Of a stretch of 64,000 nt of DNA, positions 43,663 through 53,261 are shown in pieces. A program made the position numbers and the translations under genes. The DNA lies in assembly GCF_013141725.1 (NCBI RefSeq), contig NZ_WHNZ01000017.1:248001-312000 (forward strand). The letters run 5' to 3'. The notes under the pieces are model-generated. The model was given only the letters and a program-made list of their open reading frames with translations, ran no database searches and was not told the DNA's origin. The first letter of the stretch is position 1; each line of letters opens with the position of its first letter. This DNA comes from Paenibacillus planticolens (GTDB taxonomy: Bacteria > Bacillota > Bacilli > Paenibacillales > NBRC-103111).

Positions 43663-44865
43663 ATGATTCAAAGAAGACCGTGGCATGGCGTGGAGTGGTC
43701 CTTATTTATCGTTTTGACCGGCTCTGTACTGCTTGGCCTGCTCTACGCGCTGCTCCATATGAATGAGAAAGAGCATGGCAACATCCTTTTGACTATATTA
43801 GCCCTGCTTCTTTCCTATGGTGTTCCGTTCTTATTCTGGAGACCTAACTATATCAATACGACATGCTATCCGATTTCCGTTCTGCTCACAGGCATTCCTC
43901 TACAAATCTATCTATCCTGGATGCAGGAGGATGCGTACCTTACTATTAATTGCCCATTAATGGTCATTGGATTCCTCACCGATCGAAAAAATGCTTGGTG
44001 GGCCGTTCCCATCTCGTTGGTTGCGATGCCTGTTGCCTACTTCTTAATCCTTCACCTGGGAATGGGCGTTGGCGAGCTGTTTAGCATCATCCTAAATGGC
44101 GTACTGTTCTTCGCCATCGGCCTCAGCTTGCAGCGGGTTGTCACTTCCAATGAGAAGACGGAAAAGCTGCTGGCGGAGAATCAACGTCAATACCATTTAA
44201 TCCATGAGCAAAATAACGCGTTAGAACAGTACGCCAACCAAATCGAACAGTTGACGCTGCTGGAAGAACGCAACCGGATGGCACGTGAGCTGCACGATAC
44301 CGTGGGGCACACGTTTACTTCCGTCATCATGGGCATGGACGCCGTTTCTTATCTGATTGAATCCGCACCTGACAAAGCCAAAGAAAAGCTAGACGTCCTG
44401 CGGGGAGTAACCCGGAACGGACTAGAAGAAGTACGGCGCAGCATTCATCAAATGGTGCCCAATGAAGGCGATATGCTGCTCTCGCAACAATTAACGAGGC
44501 TTGCTAACGAATTCGCCCTGCACACCGGTACCCAGATACGGTTCACGACCGTGGGGGAGGATTTTGATATACCGAAGCAAACCAAGCTCTCCCTCATTCG
44601 CTGCCTGCAAGAGTCGCTGACGAATGCCAAGCGGCATGGCCGTGCCGCCTCCGTCGATATCACGCTAAGCTACGCCGCTGAGGGGGTAGGCATCCGCATC
44701 GAGGATGATGGCATCGGGACCGAACAGCTCAAGGTCGGCTTCGGCATTAATGCGATGCAGGAGCGGATCTTTGCCCTGCAAGGAACCTTGCAGGTAAGCT
44801 CAGCCGCCGGTCAAGGGACCGTCGTAGAGTGCTTCATTCCCGCTCGGCAACTGCCAGCGCTCTAA
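43663..44865 (+). CDS. Sensor histidine kinase (NarX/LiaS-DesK type)
   Basis: 400 residues from ATG 43663 (AAAGGAG 8 nt upstream). Five to six membrane helices at about 10-155, a short coiled coil, then a HisKA_3 dimerisation helix with His211 in RELHDTVGH, and HATPase motifs NAKRH and DDGIG. No extracytoplasmic sensor domain, so it probably senses within the membrane, as cell-envelope stress kinases do. Partner regulator 88 nt downstream. Confidence 0.93.
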   Translation: MIQRRPWHGVEWSLFIVLTGSVLLGLLYALLHMNEKEHGNILLTILALLLSYGVPFLFWRPNYINTTCYPISVLLTGIPLQIYLSWMQEDAYLTINCPLMVIGFLTDRKNAWWAVPISLVAMPVAYFLILHLGMGVGELFSIILNGVLFFAIGLSLQRVVTSNEKTEKLLAENQRQYHLIHEQNNALEQYANQIEQLTLLEERNRMARELHDTVGHTFTSVIMGMDAVSYLIESAPDKAKEKLDVLRGVTRNGLEEVRRSIHQMVPNEGDMLLSQQLTRLANEFALHTGTQIRFTTVGEDFDIPKQTKLSLIRCLQESLTNAKRHGRAASVDITLSYAAEGVGIRIEDDGIGTEQLKVGFGINAMQERIFALQGTLQVSSAAGQGTVVECFIPARQLPAL

Positions 44866-44953
44866 AGCTGCCTTTCGCGCAGTAAGCTGCGAGTGGTACA
44901 ATGACAATATCGTATACACCATATTAGCAAGCAACGATTAGGAGGAATCCCGC

Positions 44954-45646
44954 ATGAACCCAACTCCGCTGAAACTGCTCCTGGTCGATGATCAGGATTT
45001 AATAAGAGAAAGCCTCCATATTGTCCTGGGAATGGACCCCGACATTGAAGTCGTCGGACTGGCCGAAAACGGCCGCATCGCGATTGAGCAGTGCGAAGAG
45101 CACCGTCCTGATGTCGTCTTGATGGATATTCACATGCCCGTCATGGACGGGGTCGAAGCGACGCGCAAAATCAAAGCGGCATGGCCGCAAATACGCGTCA
45201 TCATCCTGACCACCTTCCAGGAAATCACTTATGTCGTTGATGCCTTAGGGGCTGGGGCCGAGGGCTATTTGCTCAAGGCCATCCATCCAAAGGATTTGGC
45301 CGCCGGCATCAAATGGGTGCACCAAGGCGGCACCCTCATCCCGCAGGACATCGCGAGAATGCTCGTCCAGCAAGCCAGAGGCGCTGCCGATCCTGCCATT
45401 CGCGACTCCGATGCGGCAAAGTCGGCTGGCGAGGAGTCTGCCCGCACCGACGCTTACGGACTGAGCGAGCGCGAAGTGCAGGTGCTGCACTGCATCGCCG
45501 ACGGATTGAACAACAGGGAAATCGCTGAAAAGCTGTTTCTGTCCGAAGGCACCGTGAAAAATTACATTTCCAGCATTTACTCCAAAATGGACGTCCGGGA
45601 TCGTGTTCAAGCGTCCAAGAAAGCCCATGAGGAAGGGATGCTTTGA
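44954..45646 (+). CDS. NarL/LuxR-type response regulator
   Basis: 230 residues: receiver domain with phospho-acceptor Asp58 (VLMDIHMPVMDG) and C-terminal LuxR HTH (LSEREVQVLHCIADGLNNREIAEKLFLSEGTVKNYI). The inter-domain linker is longer than usual (about 135-165, Ala/Asp rich). Pairs with the kinase just upstream. Confidence 0.95.
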   Translation: MNPTPLKLLLVDDQDLIRESLHIVLGMDPDIEVVGLAENGRIAIEQCEEHRPDVVLMDIHMPVMDGVEATRKIKAAWPQIRVIILTTFQEITYVVDALGAGAEGYLLKAIHPKDLAAGIKWVHQGGTLIPQDIARMLVQQARGAADPAIRDSDAAKSAGEESARTDAYGLSEREVQVLHCIADGLNNREIAEKLFLSEGTVKNYISSIYSKMDVRDRVQASKKAHEEGML

Positions 45647-45768
45647 GTAAAGGGCAGTACAAAGCAGCGATACAAGCTATTCTTGTGCCGCTGTTTTTTT
45701 GACCCTGTGATCCTCAAACACCCTGCGTGCCGAATCCCCGCCTGCCTGCGCTGCGTTTTGGTCCCTGA

Positions 45769-45948
45769 AGGAACTACAGGGCGTTATTTTGGAAAAATCG
45801 TCCAAATTCGTGTTCCAAGGGGAACTACAGGGCCTTATTTGCCCTCGGATCGCTGTTTCTCAGCCAATATGGTGGAATAGCGGACCATAGTTCCCCCTCA
45901 TCTGCCAAATGGCTGCGTTCGGGATAAATAGCGGACCGTAGAGTTCCT
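45769..45948. repeat. Four-box palindromic intergenic element, copy 5 (box type A)
   Basis: Forward heads at 45769 and 45820 (GGGAACTACAGGGCCTTATT), reverse ends at 45895 and 45948. Spacing is 51 nt forward and 53 nt reverse (the last box has a 2-nt insertion); inner pair 76 nt. The two forward boxes resemble each other most, and likewise the two reverse ones. It fills the gap between the response regulator and the coiled-coil gene. Confidence 0.87.
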
Positions 45949-45973
45949 CTACCGCAAGCCGCGCAGCTTTGGA

Positions 45974-46444
45974 CTAATCGAAAAGCCTCTCGATGAAGCC
46001 TTTTTTTCTTTTGCGGATTTTCCGGTAACTGTTCACCCGGGAATACGTGGGCTGCTCCTCCGGCAGTGAGTGTTCGTCCGAAAGCAGTGTCAATGCTGTC
46101 GATGAAGGCTCCAAATTGTCCTTCTGCTCGATCCGTTCTTCATCCGCCGAAGGGGTTTGACCTCCCACCATCCGATTGATGATCTGCTCGTAGAGCTTAT
46201 GTTCCATCTGATGGTTCATTTGCCGGAGCAACTGCTCCTGCTGTTTGTTATGGAGTTCAACATGCTCATGAAGCTGCGATTGAAGCTCCGTCACCTGTCG
46301 GGAGAGGAATATGACGGCTTTTTGCAGAGATATCAGATGCTGTGCCCCTATAGGCTCATCCTCGTCTAACTGCGGAGCATCCTCGCCAATCTCGGCTAGC
46401 AGTACATTCAGCTCTGCCGGCGTCATGAGATCCTCTTTCTTCAT
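45974..46444 (-). CDS. Coiled-coil protein of unknown function
   Basis: 156 residues from ATG 46444 (GGAGGGAG upstream). Strongly hydrophilic: an acidic N-terminus (EIGEDAPQLDEDEP), a Gln/His-rich helix (about 40-95, LQSQLHEHVELHNKQQEQLL) likely to be a coiled coil, and a basic end (KIRKRKKGF). No recognised family; no membrane or signal segment. A DNA- or spore-associated role cannot be judged from sequence. Confidence 0.65.
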   Translation of the reverse strand: MKKEDLMTPAELNVLLAEIGEDAPQLDEDEPIGAQHLISLQKAVIFLSRQVTELQSQLHEHVELHNKQQEQLLRQMNHQMEHKLYEQIINRMVGGQTPSADEERIEQKDNLEPSSTALTLLSDEHSLPEEQPTYSRVNSYRKIRKRKKGFIERLFD

Positions 46445-46566
46445 GTGCTCCCTCCATTTCCGGTTCATGTTGCAGCGAGAGTCCCACTGCGTATCCACCT
46501 TATTGTACATGAAGATTCGGAAATGTTCACCTTTTTGATTACAAACAACTTGCTCACCTTTTTATT

Positions 46567-48723
46567 CTAATCCAATGAAGCAAACCAACTAACCGGTTTA
46601 CTTGTTATCAATCTTCTGTGGCCCTTATAGTCATCATAAATACTCAACTGATATTTACCTGAGAAGCTAACATGTGTTATGAATTCTTCATCGCGTGTCT
46701 GCACGGTATATTTCCCATTTCCCAATTTTATCAAATGATTTGAATCCTGAGTTGTTGTTGAATCCATATTTTCCAATTCGATATGATCGGAGAAACTAAC
46801 GTCTGTTTTTTCATCTTTAATCTCAACATATAAAGAATGACCTTTTGTGCTCGTTTCAATAAATGCATCTTTACTTAACTCTGTATGGAAACTAACGCTG
46901 AGATCCCCTGTCAACAAATTTGCACGTGTAGTAAACGCAGACAGGCTCAACTGATAAGGGAATAGATCAATTTTCTTTAAAATATGTTGTGCTTCTCTCT
47001 CTGTCTGAGGAACCTCTAAAGCAACGACATCATAGAAAGCATCAGCCTGTTCTCCAATAGAAGCTACTTTGTCCCCCTTTACTGATTGTCCGATTAGCAA
47101 TTGCAGTCCTTTTTTGCTCATACCTTTCGGGACTGTCGCTTCAACGGATAATAACGCTTTGCCTCCAGGAATGATCCTTTTAGATGGTACTGATATACTT
47201 GTGGAAAATATAGTACCGCTTGAATCCCTCAAAAACGCTGTTAAATTAGGTGCATTTACATATCTCTCTTCCTTATTCTCCATTTCTACATTGGAGATAA
47301 ACAATTCCGATGTTTCACTCGTATACGTGCTCACATCTTTAATAGAATACTCAGCACGTCGCCCTATCTGATCTATGCTCAGAACATACTGTTTTGTAAA
47401 ATTCGAAATACCAGAAGAGGCTGCTTCACGAGTAAACTCAGCCAAGTCATTAATCGCCTTATCCTCATCCAGCTCTTGCAATACAAATTTTAATTTTGTT
47501 ATGGACGATTGGTAAGCTACTTTACCTATTGCTTGAAAATGAATGTCAGAGTTTCCGGCAACACTCGACAAATCGTCACTTTGAACAATGACCGTTTCAA
47601 TCTTCACCTTATCATCAAGCATGAAATAACCTGTCAATTTAGGAATGGGTAGCGACCTTGATCCATTATTACGAATGGACAAGTCAACGGATATTAAATC
47701 CTTATCCTCCCACGGAAGCCTTTGAATCGTATGCAAACCTGCAGTATAAATACCGTCACGTGTTGAAAAATCCACAGGTGCACGTTCGGTTTCATCACCC
47801 TTAGTCTTTGGTACTAGCCCAAAAGCCGCGATAGGAACGATATTGGCTTCCGATACTTGCTGACCAGTCACGGGAATAGATTGCGCAAAAAACAATTCCC
47901 CTCCCGTACTTATATCGTACTCCGCGGGAATCGTTGCGGTTAATTGTATTTCTTTGAATTCACCTGGGTGGATTGGCGCCTGTTTTCCCGATTTACCCAA
48001 TTCCGCAGGGTATAAAGGCCCCTCTGCAGTGCGTATATAATATCGGAAACTCGGAATATCAAAGGATATACTTCCTTTATTGAACAATTTTGCATATACC
48101 GTTACAAGCGTATTTTTGTCATTGTTATTTAAAAGAACTCTACTTACCAATGCCTCGGCTGCGACGCCTGAAATTTGAAACAACTTCTTATCTCCGTAAG
48201 GTGCTGCTGCCGAATAACCGGAATCTGCCGCGTGCATATCCCCAAGAACACGCTCGTAGTTCTCCTGACTAAAATCCCATTTAAACACGCGGATAATGAG
48301 ATTGTTCGCTTTTAACGTGCTGCTGACCTGGCTATAAAAAGTAAAAGTTCGATTCGTTCCTGCTCCTATCCGGGTATTATTCTTGTCCTGAGGAAGCATT
48401 TGAACCATATAGGAAGAGCCTGAGTCCGTTAACAAACGCACCCAATATTCGTTAAAATCGATCTCATCCGACCCTCCGTTATGGACCGTCAATGTAAAGC
48501 TGACACTGGCATTTGCCGCATTGGAAGGAAAAATGTACATATCCGATGCTCCTACAAAGCTTACTTGATCTAAGTAAATAGTGCCAAAAGCTGTTGTTCC
48601 CACCTCGTCCTCAGCAAACACTTTTGATCCGGTATTGCCCCCTCCTGCAGCTGCCACCAACGAAAAAAGAAGCAGCGCCATCAGACACCGCTTTTGCCAC
48701 ACCGCAAATAACACACGCTTCAC
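46567..48723 (-). CDS. Large secreted protein at the end of the bacteriocin operon, unknown function
   Basis: 718 residues. A signal peptide (about 1-30, LMALLLFSLVAAAGGG, processing near VFA-ED) is followed by beta-strand-rich sequence without Cys, with repeated pattern segments such as VSFTLTVHNGGSD, ISVDLSIRNNGS and LLSVEATVPKG that look like Ig-like or CARDB-like modules. It starts 5 nt before the HlyD-type gene ends its frame, so it is part of the exporter operon. It may be an extracellular adaptor, a self-protection protein or an adhesin; no assignment is justified. Confidence 0.6.
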   Translation of the reverse strand: MKRVLFAVWQKRCLMALLLFSLVAAAGGGNTGSKVFAEDEVGTTAFGTIYLDQVSFVGASDMYIFPSNAANASVSFTLTVHNGGSDEIDFNEYWVRLLTDSGSSYMVQMLPQDKNNTRIGAGTNRTFTFYSQVSSTLKANNLIIRVFKWDFSQENYERVLGDMHAADSGYSAAAPYGDKKLFQISGVAAEALVSRVLLNNNDKNTLVTVYAKLFNKGSISFDIPSFRYYIRTAEGPLYPAELGKSGKQAPIHPGEFKEIQLTATIPAEYDISTGGELFFAQSIPVTGQQVSEANIVPIAAFGLVPKTKGDETERAPVDFSTRDGIYTAGLHTIQRLPWEDKDLISVDLSIRNNGSRSLPIPKLTGYFMLDDKVKIETVIVQSDDLSSVAGNSDIHFQAIGKVAYQSSITKLKFVLQELDEDKAINDLAEFTREAASSGISNFTKQYVLSIDQIGRRAEYSIKDVSTYTSETSELFISNVEMENKEERYVNAPNLTAFLRDSSGTIFSTSISVPSKRIIPGGKALLSVEATVPKGMSKKGLQLLIGQSVKGDKVASIGEQADAFYDVVALEVPQTEREAQHILKKIDLFPYQLSLSAFTTRANLLTGDLSVSFHTELSKDAFIETSTKGHSLYVEIKDEKTDVSFSDHIELENMDSTTTQDSNHLIKLGNGKYTVQTRDEEFITHVSFSGKYQLSIYDDYKGHRRLITSKPVSWFASLD

Positions 48724-48728
48724 ATCCC

Positions 48729-50102
48729 TTATTCTTTTAAATCTATTTTTTCAAGCAAATAGTATAGTATTTTTTTGCTGCTTGTAACGACATTCGCTTC
48801 AGCCATCATCCCCGGTTTAATGCTGGCGGCCTCTCCTTTGCTGTTAAACAATGGCTTATTTGTAATAGCCGCCTCTATGGAATAGAAACTGCTTCCGTTC
48901 TCTGCATTGACGATAGCATCCGCTCCTATAGAACGAATCGTTCCGACTAATTCGCCATATTCCTTATATGGAAGCGCTAGGAAGTGATACTTGATAGGAT
49001 CTCCAGGCTTAATTTTCGCAATATCTTTATTGGATAATGCAACCTGTACAACATATTCGGTATTATTTTCTGGAACAATTGTAACAAACTCCGTTCCTGC
49101 CGCAAGCAGTTCACCCTCTTTTAAATCAATCAAAACATTGACAATCCCATCCGATGGAGATCTAATAACACGATCATCTATATTCAATTTGGATACAGCA
49201 AGCTGCTCATTCAGCTTTTTAATTTTATCTTGATCGATTTGAATCAAATTGTTCAACTCTACATAATTTTTGTCAGAATCCAGCTTATTCGTATCAAGCT
49301 TTCGCTTCGTCTCCTCAATAGAAGAACGCAAATTTAATTGAAATTTATTGGTGTAGTTATCCAAATCCAACTTGGAATCTTCCAACTGCTTTTGTGCTGC
49401 TTTCATATCCTCAATAACCGCTGTTTTTGTAACAATCGTATAGGCATTTTCCTGCTGCCTGACTGTGTTTTCCAGCTTCCTCTTCTCAAGGGTATAGTCC
49501 GTATATTTATTTTCGTACTCGGACCCGCTTCCTTGAAATAAGTTCCGCGCTGATCGTATGGATTCCTCAAGAAGTGTCAAATCTGCAAGCGATCGTTCCA
49601 GCTGCACAAAACTATTTCTATTCCTGTTCACCTCAAGTATCAGGTTCTGCAAGGAAACTTGATCCGATTTCAAGTCTATTTGTTGATACTCACCGGTCTG
49701 ATCACGTCTTGGCAACATACTTTCTTTGAATTGGAGCAAGCTGGTTAATTCCTTCTGTATCTTGTCGTAATCCATTTGCAGAGAGCTTGTCTGAACTTCG
49801 AGATCGCCGCTTTCTAGAACAAGCAGGATATCCCCTTTTTTTATCTTTTTTCCAGCTGAATAATGTACTTCGCTTATTTTTCCATTTACCTTGCTTTTAA
49901 TCGAACTTACCTTCTCATTGGGCCTGACGACGCCATTTCCTTTTACGACAATATCTATCTCGCCAAAATAAGACCATATAAGAGCAACCGCAATTAGTGT
50001 TACAAGTATGTACAAAAAAATCGAAATAACAGGATGCGCCTTGGCTTCATACAACTCGCGGCTGTCTGTCATGTCTTTCATATTTCTAAGAATTACACTC
50101 AT
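48729..50102 (-). CDS. HlyD-family membrane-fusion/adaptor protein
   Basis: 457 residues from ATG 50102, whose ATGA overlaps the exporter stop. One membrane helix (about 22-42), a lipoyl-like half (VNGKISEVHYSAGKKIKKGDILLVLE), a long coiled-coil hairpin (about 105-290) and a second lipoyl/beta-barrel half (SPSDGIVNVLIDLKEGELLAAG). In bacteriocin systems such accessory proteins work with the C39 ABC exporter in leader removal and export. Confidence 0.93.
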   Translation of the reverse strand: MSVILRNMKDMTDSRELYEAKAHPVISIFLYILVTLIAVALIWSYFGEIDIVVKGNGVVRPNEKVSSIKSKVNGKISEVHYSAGKKIKKGDILLVLESGDLEVQTSSLQMDYDKIQKELTSLLQFKESMLPRRDQTGEYQQIDLKSDQVSLQNLILEVNRNRNSFVQLERSLADLTLLEESIRSARNLFQGSGSEYENKYTDYTLEKRKLENTVRQQENAYTIVTKTAVIEDMKAAQKQLEDSKLDLDNYTNKFQLNLRSSIEETKRKLDTNKLDSDKNYVELNNLIQIDQDKIKKLNEQLAVSKLNIDDRVIRSPSDGIVNVLIDLKEGELLAAGTEFVTIVPENNTEYVVQVALSNKDIAKIKPGDPIKYHFLALPYKEYGELVGTIRSIGADAIVNAENGSSFYSIEAAITNKPLFNSKGEAASIKPGMMAEANVVTSSKKILYYLLEKIDLKE

Positions 50103-52315
50103 AGCGCTTCCACCCATTTGTTCGATTCATTGGCAATTGCAAAGCCCGGCAGTTGATCTTTCCAAAGCTCATAATACTTCGCTCGCCGCTGCATAAGTTC
50201 CTGATGAGAACCCGTCTCGATGATCTCGCCTTTATCCATGACAAAGATTCGATCGCAACGCATAATGGTGCTTAGCCTGTGAGCAATGATAATCGTCGTA
50301 ATTCCCTCAAAATCATTAATCGTGTCGGAGATTGCCTTCTCGGTCGTAGAATCGAGATTACTCGTTGCTTCGTCCATAATCAAAATATCGGGGTTTTTCA
50401 GAATCGCTCTCGCGATGGCTAGGCGCTGCTTCTGCCCGCCTGAAAGATTGGATGCATTTTCTTCCAACATTGTGTTATACCGCAGCGGCAATTCATTGAT
50501 AAAATCATGCGCTTTGGCGATTTTGCATGCCCCTACGATATGCTCTAGTTCGGTTTGATCATCTATGCCCAGACAAAGGTTATCGCGGATGGTTCCGCTG
50601 AAGAAGAAATTGTCCTGCGGAAGATAGGCAATTTTGGCCCGTAGATCGCCTATATGAATATCCTTGATGTTGTTGCCGTTAAAAAGAACTTCTCCTTTTT
50701 CGGCGGTATAGAAGTTCATAAGCAATTTGATCAACGTTGTTTTGCCCGAACCGCTCTCGCCGACAAAGGCTACTTTTTCACCCGAGGCGATGGAAAGATT
50801 CAAATTTTTAAGTGTCAGTTGTCTGGTACCGTAACGGAAATCTACCTGGTTGATGGTAATCTCGCCTTTGAGTGTTGATGGGTGGATCTTTCTGTCTTCA
50901 TCGACCGATCTCTCGGGGGCAAGGTCCAGAATTTCACCCAATCGATCTGCCGCGACAACCGCTGTTTGCATAACAGGCTGCAAGTTAATGAGATTCTGGA
51001 TAGGATCTAAAAAATAGGCGAGCAAGGCATTAAACGTGATAAGTTGCCCCATTGTAAGACTCCCCTGCATGACTTCATATGCGCCGATCCACAAAAGAAC
51101 AATACCTCCGAGTGCTTGAACGATCCCTTTTAGCGAGGATTGTATGTTGTGAGAGAGTCCCAGCTTGAAAATAGTCCTGAGCAGTCCGACAAACTTGCTC
51201 TCCGTTTGAAAGCCCGCTTTCTCTTCCGCGTTGTAAGCTTTCACAGTTTCAATACCGTTGATCGACTCGACAATGTAAGAAGTAAGCTGAGCATTCTTCT
51301 CCATCTGATCACGATTGATTCGCTCGAATGGTTTATGGAATGCCCACACGATTACCGCATAAATCGGAATCATGATTGCCGTTATTCCAAATAGGAAAGC
51401 ATTCTGGGAGTACAAGATAATTCCGCCAACCACGACCATCATCGTGTCAATCATCATCGTTAACGTCGCTCCCGAAATCGCATCCCGAACTTTGGAAGCA
51501 TCCTGAAGACGAGAGATGACTTCCCCCGTTTTTCTAGCTCCGAAAAAATTCATCGGCAATTGCAGCACATGGTGGTAGTAGCCCAGTATGAGCGAAACAT
51601 CTAATTTCTGACTCAAATAGAGAAGCAGATGGCTGCGAAAAGCGCTAAGAAGAACTTTAAACAATGTCAGTAAAATGAAACCAATTGAGATAATATGGAG
51701 CGTCTTTTGCAAATGGTATGGAACAATTTCATCAAGCAAAAAACGGAAGTAAAATGCGCCTAAAATGCCTAACATCGTGTATAAAAGAGAACCTAGAAAA
51801 ATACTGAAAAGTAGCCTCTTGTGCGGCAGCAAAAGTCCAAAAAAACGTACAAACAATCCTTTCGTGTGATCTCCCTTTTCAAAGGTCGGAGAAGGCACCA
51901 TCAGGATGAGAATCCCAGTCCAGATTTTGAAGAAGTCTTCGGGTGTATATTTCACAATGCCTTTCGCCGGATCGGCAATGATGATTTCTTTTTTGGTGAT
52001 ACGGTGGATGACCACATAATGGAGTAGGGATTGATCGACTATGACATGTGCGATAGCTGGTAAGGGGAAGGGTTCGAAAAATGCTTCCTGATTGCCTTTT
52101 ACGCCCTTGGCGGTAAAGCCTAGCTTTTCTGCGGCTTTGATAAGACCGTAGGCGTTAGTTCCCTGCTTGTCGGTTCCGGCGACTTCGCGGATTTTGGAGA
52201 TGGGATATTTCAAACCGTACTGTTTGGAAATTGTGGCGAGGCAGGCCGCTCCGCAATCTTTGATGTCTTGTTGTTTTATAAAATGATATCTTTTAAGTGA
52301 CATAAAACTAATCAT
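50099..52315 (-). CDS. C39-peptidase-containing ABC exporter (bacteriocin type)
   Basis: Cleaves double-glycine leaders and exports the mature peptide. 738 residues: N-terminal C39 domain with Cys21 in QQDIKDCGAAC, His in LLHYVVIHR and Asp in ADPAKG; six membrane helices (about 165-450); ATPase with GESGSGKTT, NLSGGQKQRLAIARA and LIMDEATSNLD. All catalytic residues are intact. The substrates are probably the two peptides encoded at 52968 and 53262. Confidence 0.96.
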   Translation of the reverse strand: MISFMSLKRYHFIKQQDIKDCGAACLATISKQYGLKYPISKIREVAGTDKQGTNAYGLIKAAEKLGFTAKGVKGNQEAFFEPFPLPAIAHVIVDQSLLHYVVIHRITKKEIIIADPAKGIVKYTPEDFFKIWTGILILMVPSPTFEKGDHTKGLFVRFFGLLLPHKRLLFSIFLGSLLYTMLGILGAFYFRFLLDEIVPYHLQKTLHIISIGFILLTLFKVLLSAFRSHLLLYLSQKLDVSLILGYYHHVLQLPMNFFGARKTGEVISRLQDASKVRDAISGATLTMMIDTMMVVVGGIILYSQNAFLFGITAIMIPIYAVIVWAFHKPFERINRDQMEKNAQLTSYIVESINGIETVKAYNAEEKAGFQTESKFVGLLRTIFKLGLSHNIQSSLKGIVQALGGIVLLWIGAYEVMQGSLTMGQLITFNALLAYFLDPIQNLINLQPVMQTAVVAADRLGEILDLAPERSVDEDRKIHPSTLKGEITINQVDFRYGTRQLTLKNLNLSIASGEKVAFVGESGSGKTTLIKLLMNFYTAEKGEVLFNGNNIKDIHIGDLRAKIAYLPQDNFFFSGTIRDNLCLGIDDQTELEHIVGACKIAKAHDFINELPLRYNTMLEENASNLSGGQKQRLAIARAILKNPDILIMDEATSNLDSTTEKAISDTINDFEGITTIIIAHRLSTIMRCDRIFVMDKGEIIETGSHQELMQRRAKYYELWKDQLPGFAIANESNKWVEAL

Positions 52316-52340
52316 TATTACACCCTATGTATGTTAGACA

Positions 52341-52868
52341 TTACGATATTTTATAGTCAATCTCGTTTAATTTAATAAAGGCAAGTACTGTTGCTCTCGA
52401 ATCTTCGTTAATATATCCATCAAGCTTTCTAGTATCATTGAAAGTAAAATGTATGATATAGGAAATAGCTTTATTTTTTGACCCTGTCGTTTGAAGATCA
52501 ACCTTTTGCACCTTAGTCCAGTCATAAATTCTATTTTTTACAGCCACACCTTCTTCTCCGATTGTGCAAATAATACTTTCATTAGAAATAATAATGATAA
52601 GTAAAATAGGATAAACAAAAGATAAATAGCTCTTATCAATTGCATGGTTAAGGTTAAAAAGAAAAAGACACCATAATATAGACATTATCAAAAAATAGAT
52701 GGATACCACCCAATTTAATATTTTATTTGTTTTTAAAAGCATTTTTCTGCTATACACATGAACTGAACTGCTTATTTTTTTCCTCGTTAATAAATAATTA
52801 TACTCGTTGATGAAATACCAAAAGATAATTCCTACCGCAATCAAATCTAACAAATTAATCAAGTACAT
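52341..52868 (-). CDS. Membrane protein of the bacteriocin cluster (immunity candidate)
   Basis: 175 residues from ATG 52868 (GGAGG 6 nt upstream). Three hydrophobic segments (about 4-22, 53-75, 80-100) precede a soluble C-terminal part of about 70 residues (EEGVAVKNRIYDWTKVQKVDL) that looks like a small PH-like beta domain. It lies between the peptide genes and the exporter, the usual place of an immunity protein; that function is inferred from position. Confidence 0.65.
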   Translation of the reverse strand: MYLINLLDLIAVGIIFWYFINEYNYLLTRKKISSSVHVYSRKMLLKTNKILNWVVSIYFLIMSILWCLFLFNLNHAIDKSYLSFVYPILLIIIISNESIICTIGEEGVAVKNRIYDWTKVQKVDLQTTGSKNKAISYIIHFTFNDTRKLDGYINEDSRATVLAFIKLNEIDYKIS

Positions 52869-52914
52869 AGATGCCTCCACATGAAAAAGAGTGTAAACCA
52901 AGTGATCTAAACAC

Positions 52915-52958
52915 CTCTTGGAAGATTTGCTTTATCAATAAATCAAATCTCCCAAGAG
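52915..52958 (-). other. Long hairpin between peptide genes and downstream genes
   Basis: Arms 52915-52929 and 52944-52958 pair over 15 positions with one mismatch (CTCTTGG and CCAAGAG at the outer ends). There is no T-run. Likely a processing or stability element that separates peptide mRNA levels from exporter mRNA levels. Confidence 0.7.
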
Positions 52959-52967
52959 AACTAATTA

Positions 52968-53234
52968 TTACCTACCATTTATCGCGAGGGTTACTCCGCT
53001 TATGATAGAAAGCGCGCCAACGTTATAGCCCAATACTGCTGCTCCAGTCCATGCTGCTGCTGCTAGAGTGCCACCTGCTGCAACAGCTGGAGCTGCTACA
53101 ATAATAGTGGCCGCTGATAACAATGCTGCTCCAGCAATTAAAAATGCCTTAGACGCTGTTAACTGGCCGCCATTAACTTCAAATAATTCCTCTGGACTAC
53201 AAACTGCAAATTGATTAGACAGGATATGATTCAT
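52968..53234 (-). CDS. Putative class II bacteriocin precursor B (double-glycine leader)
   Basis: 88 residues. The 23-residue leader MNHILSNQFAVCSPEELFEV ends in NGG, the C39 exporter cleavage motif. The 65-residue core (QLTASKAFLIAG...) is almost wholly hydrophobic, rich in Ala and Gly, and has GYNVG, a GxxxG helix-contact motif. The leader aligns position by position with that of the neighbouring peptide (Phe9, Glu15-Glu16, Gly23). Together they look like a two-peptide bacteriocin. Confidence 0.8.
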   Translation of the reverse strand: MNHILSNQFAVCSPEELFEVNGGQLTASKAFLIAGAALLSAATIIVAAPAVAAGGTLAAAAWTGAAVLGYNVGALSIISGVTLAINGR

Positions 53235-53261
53235 ATTCTCTTCTCCTCGTATTGTTTAATT

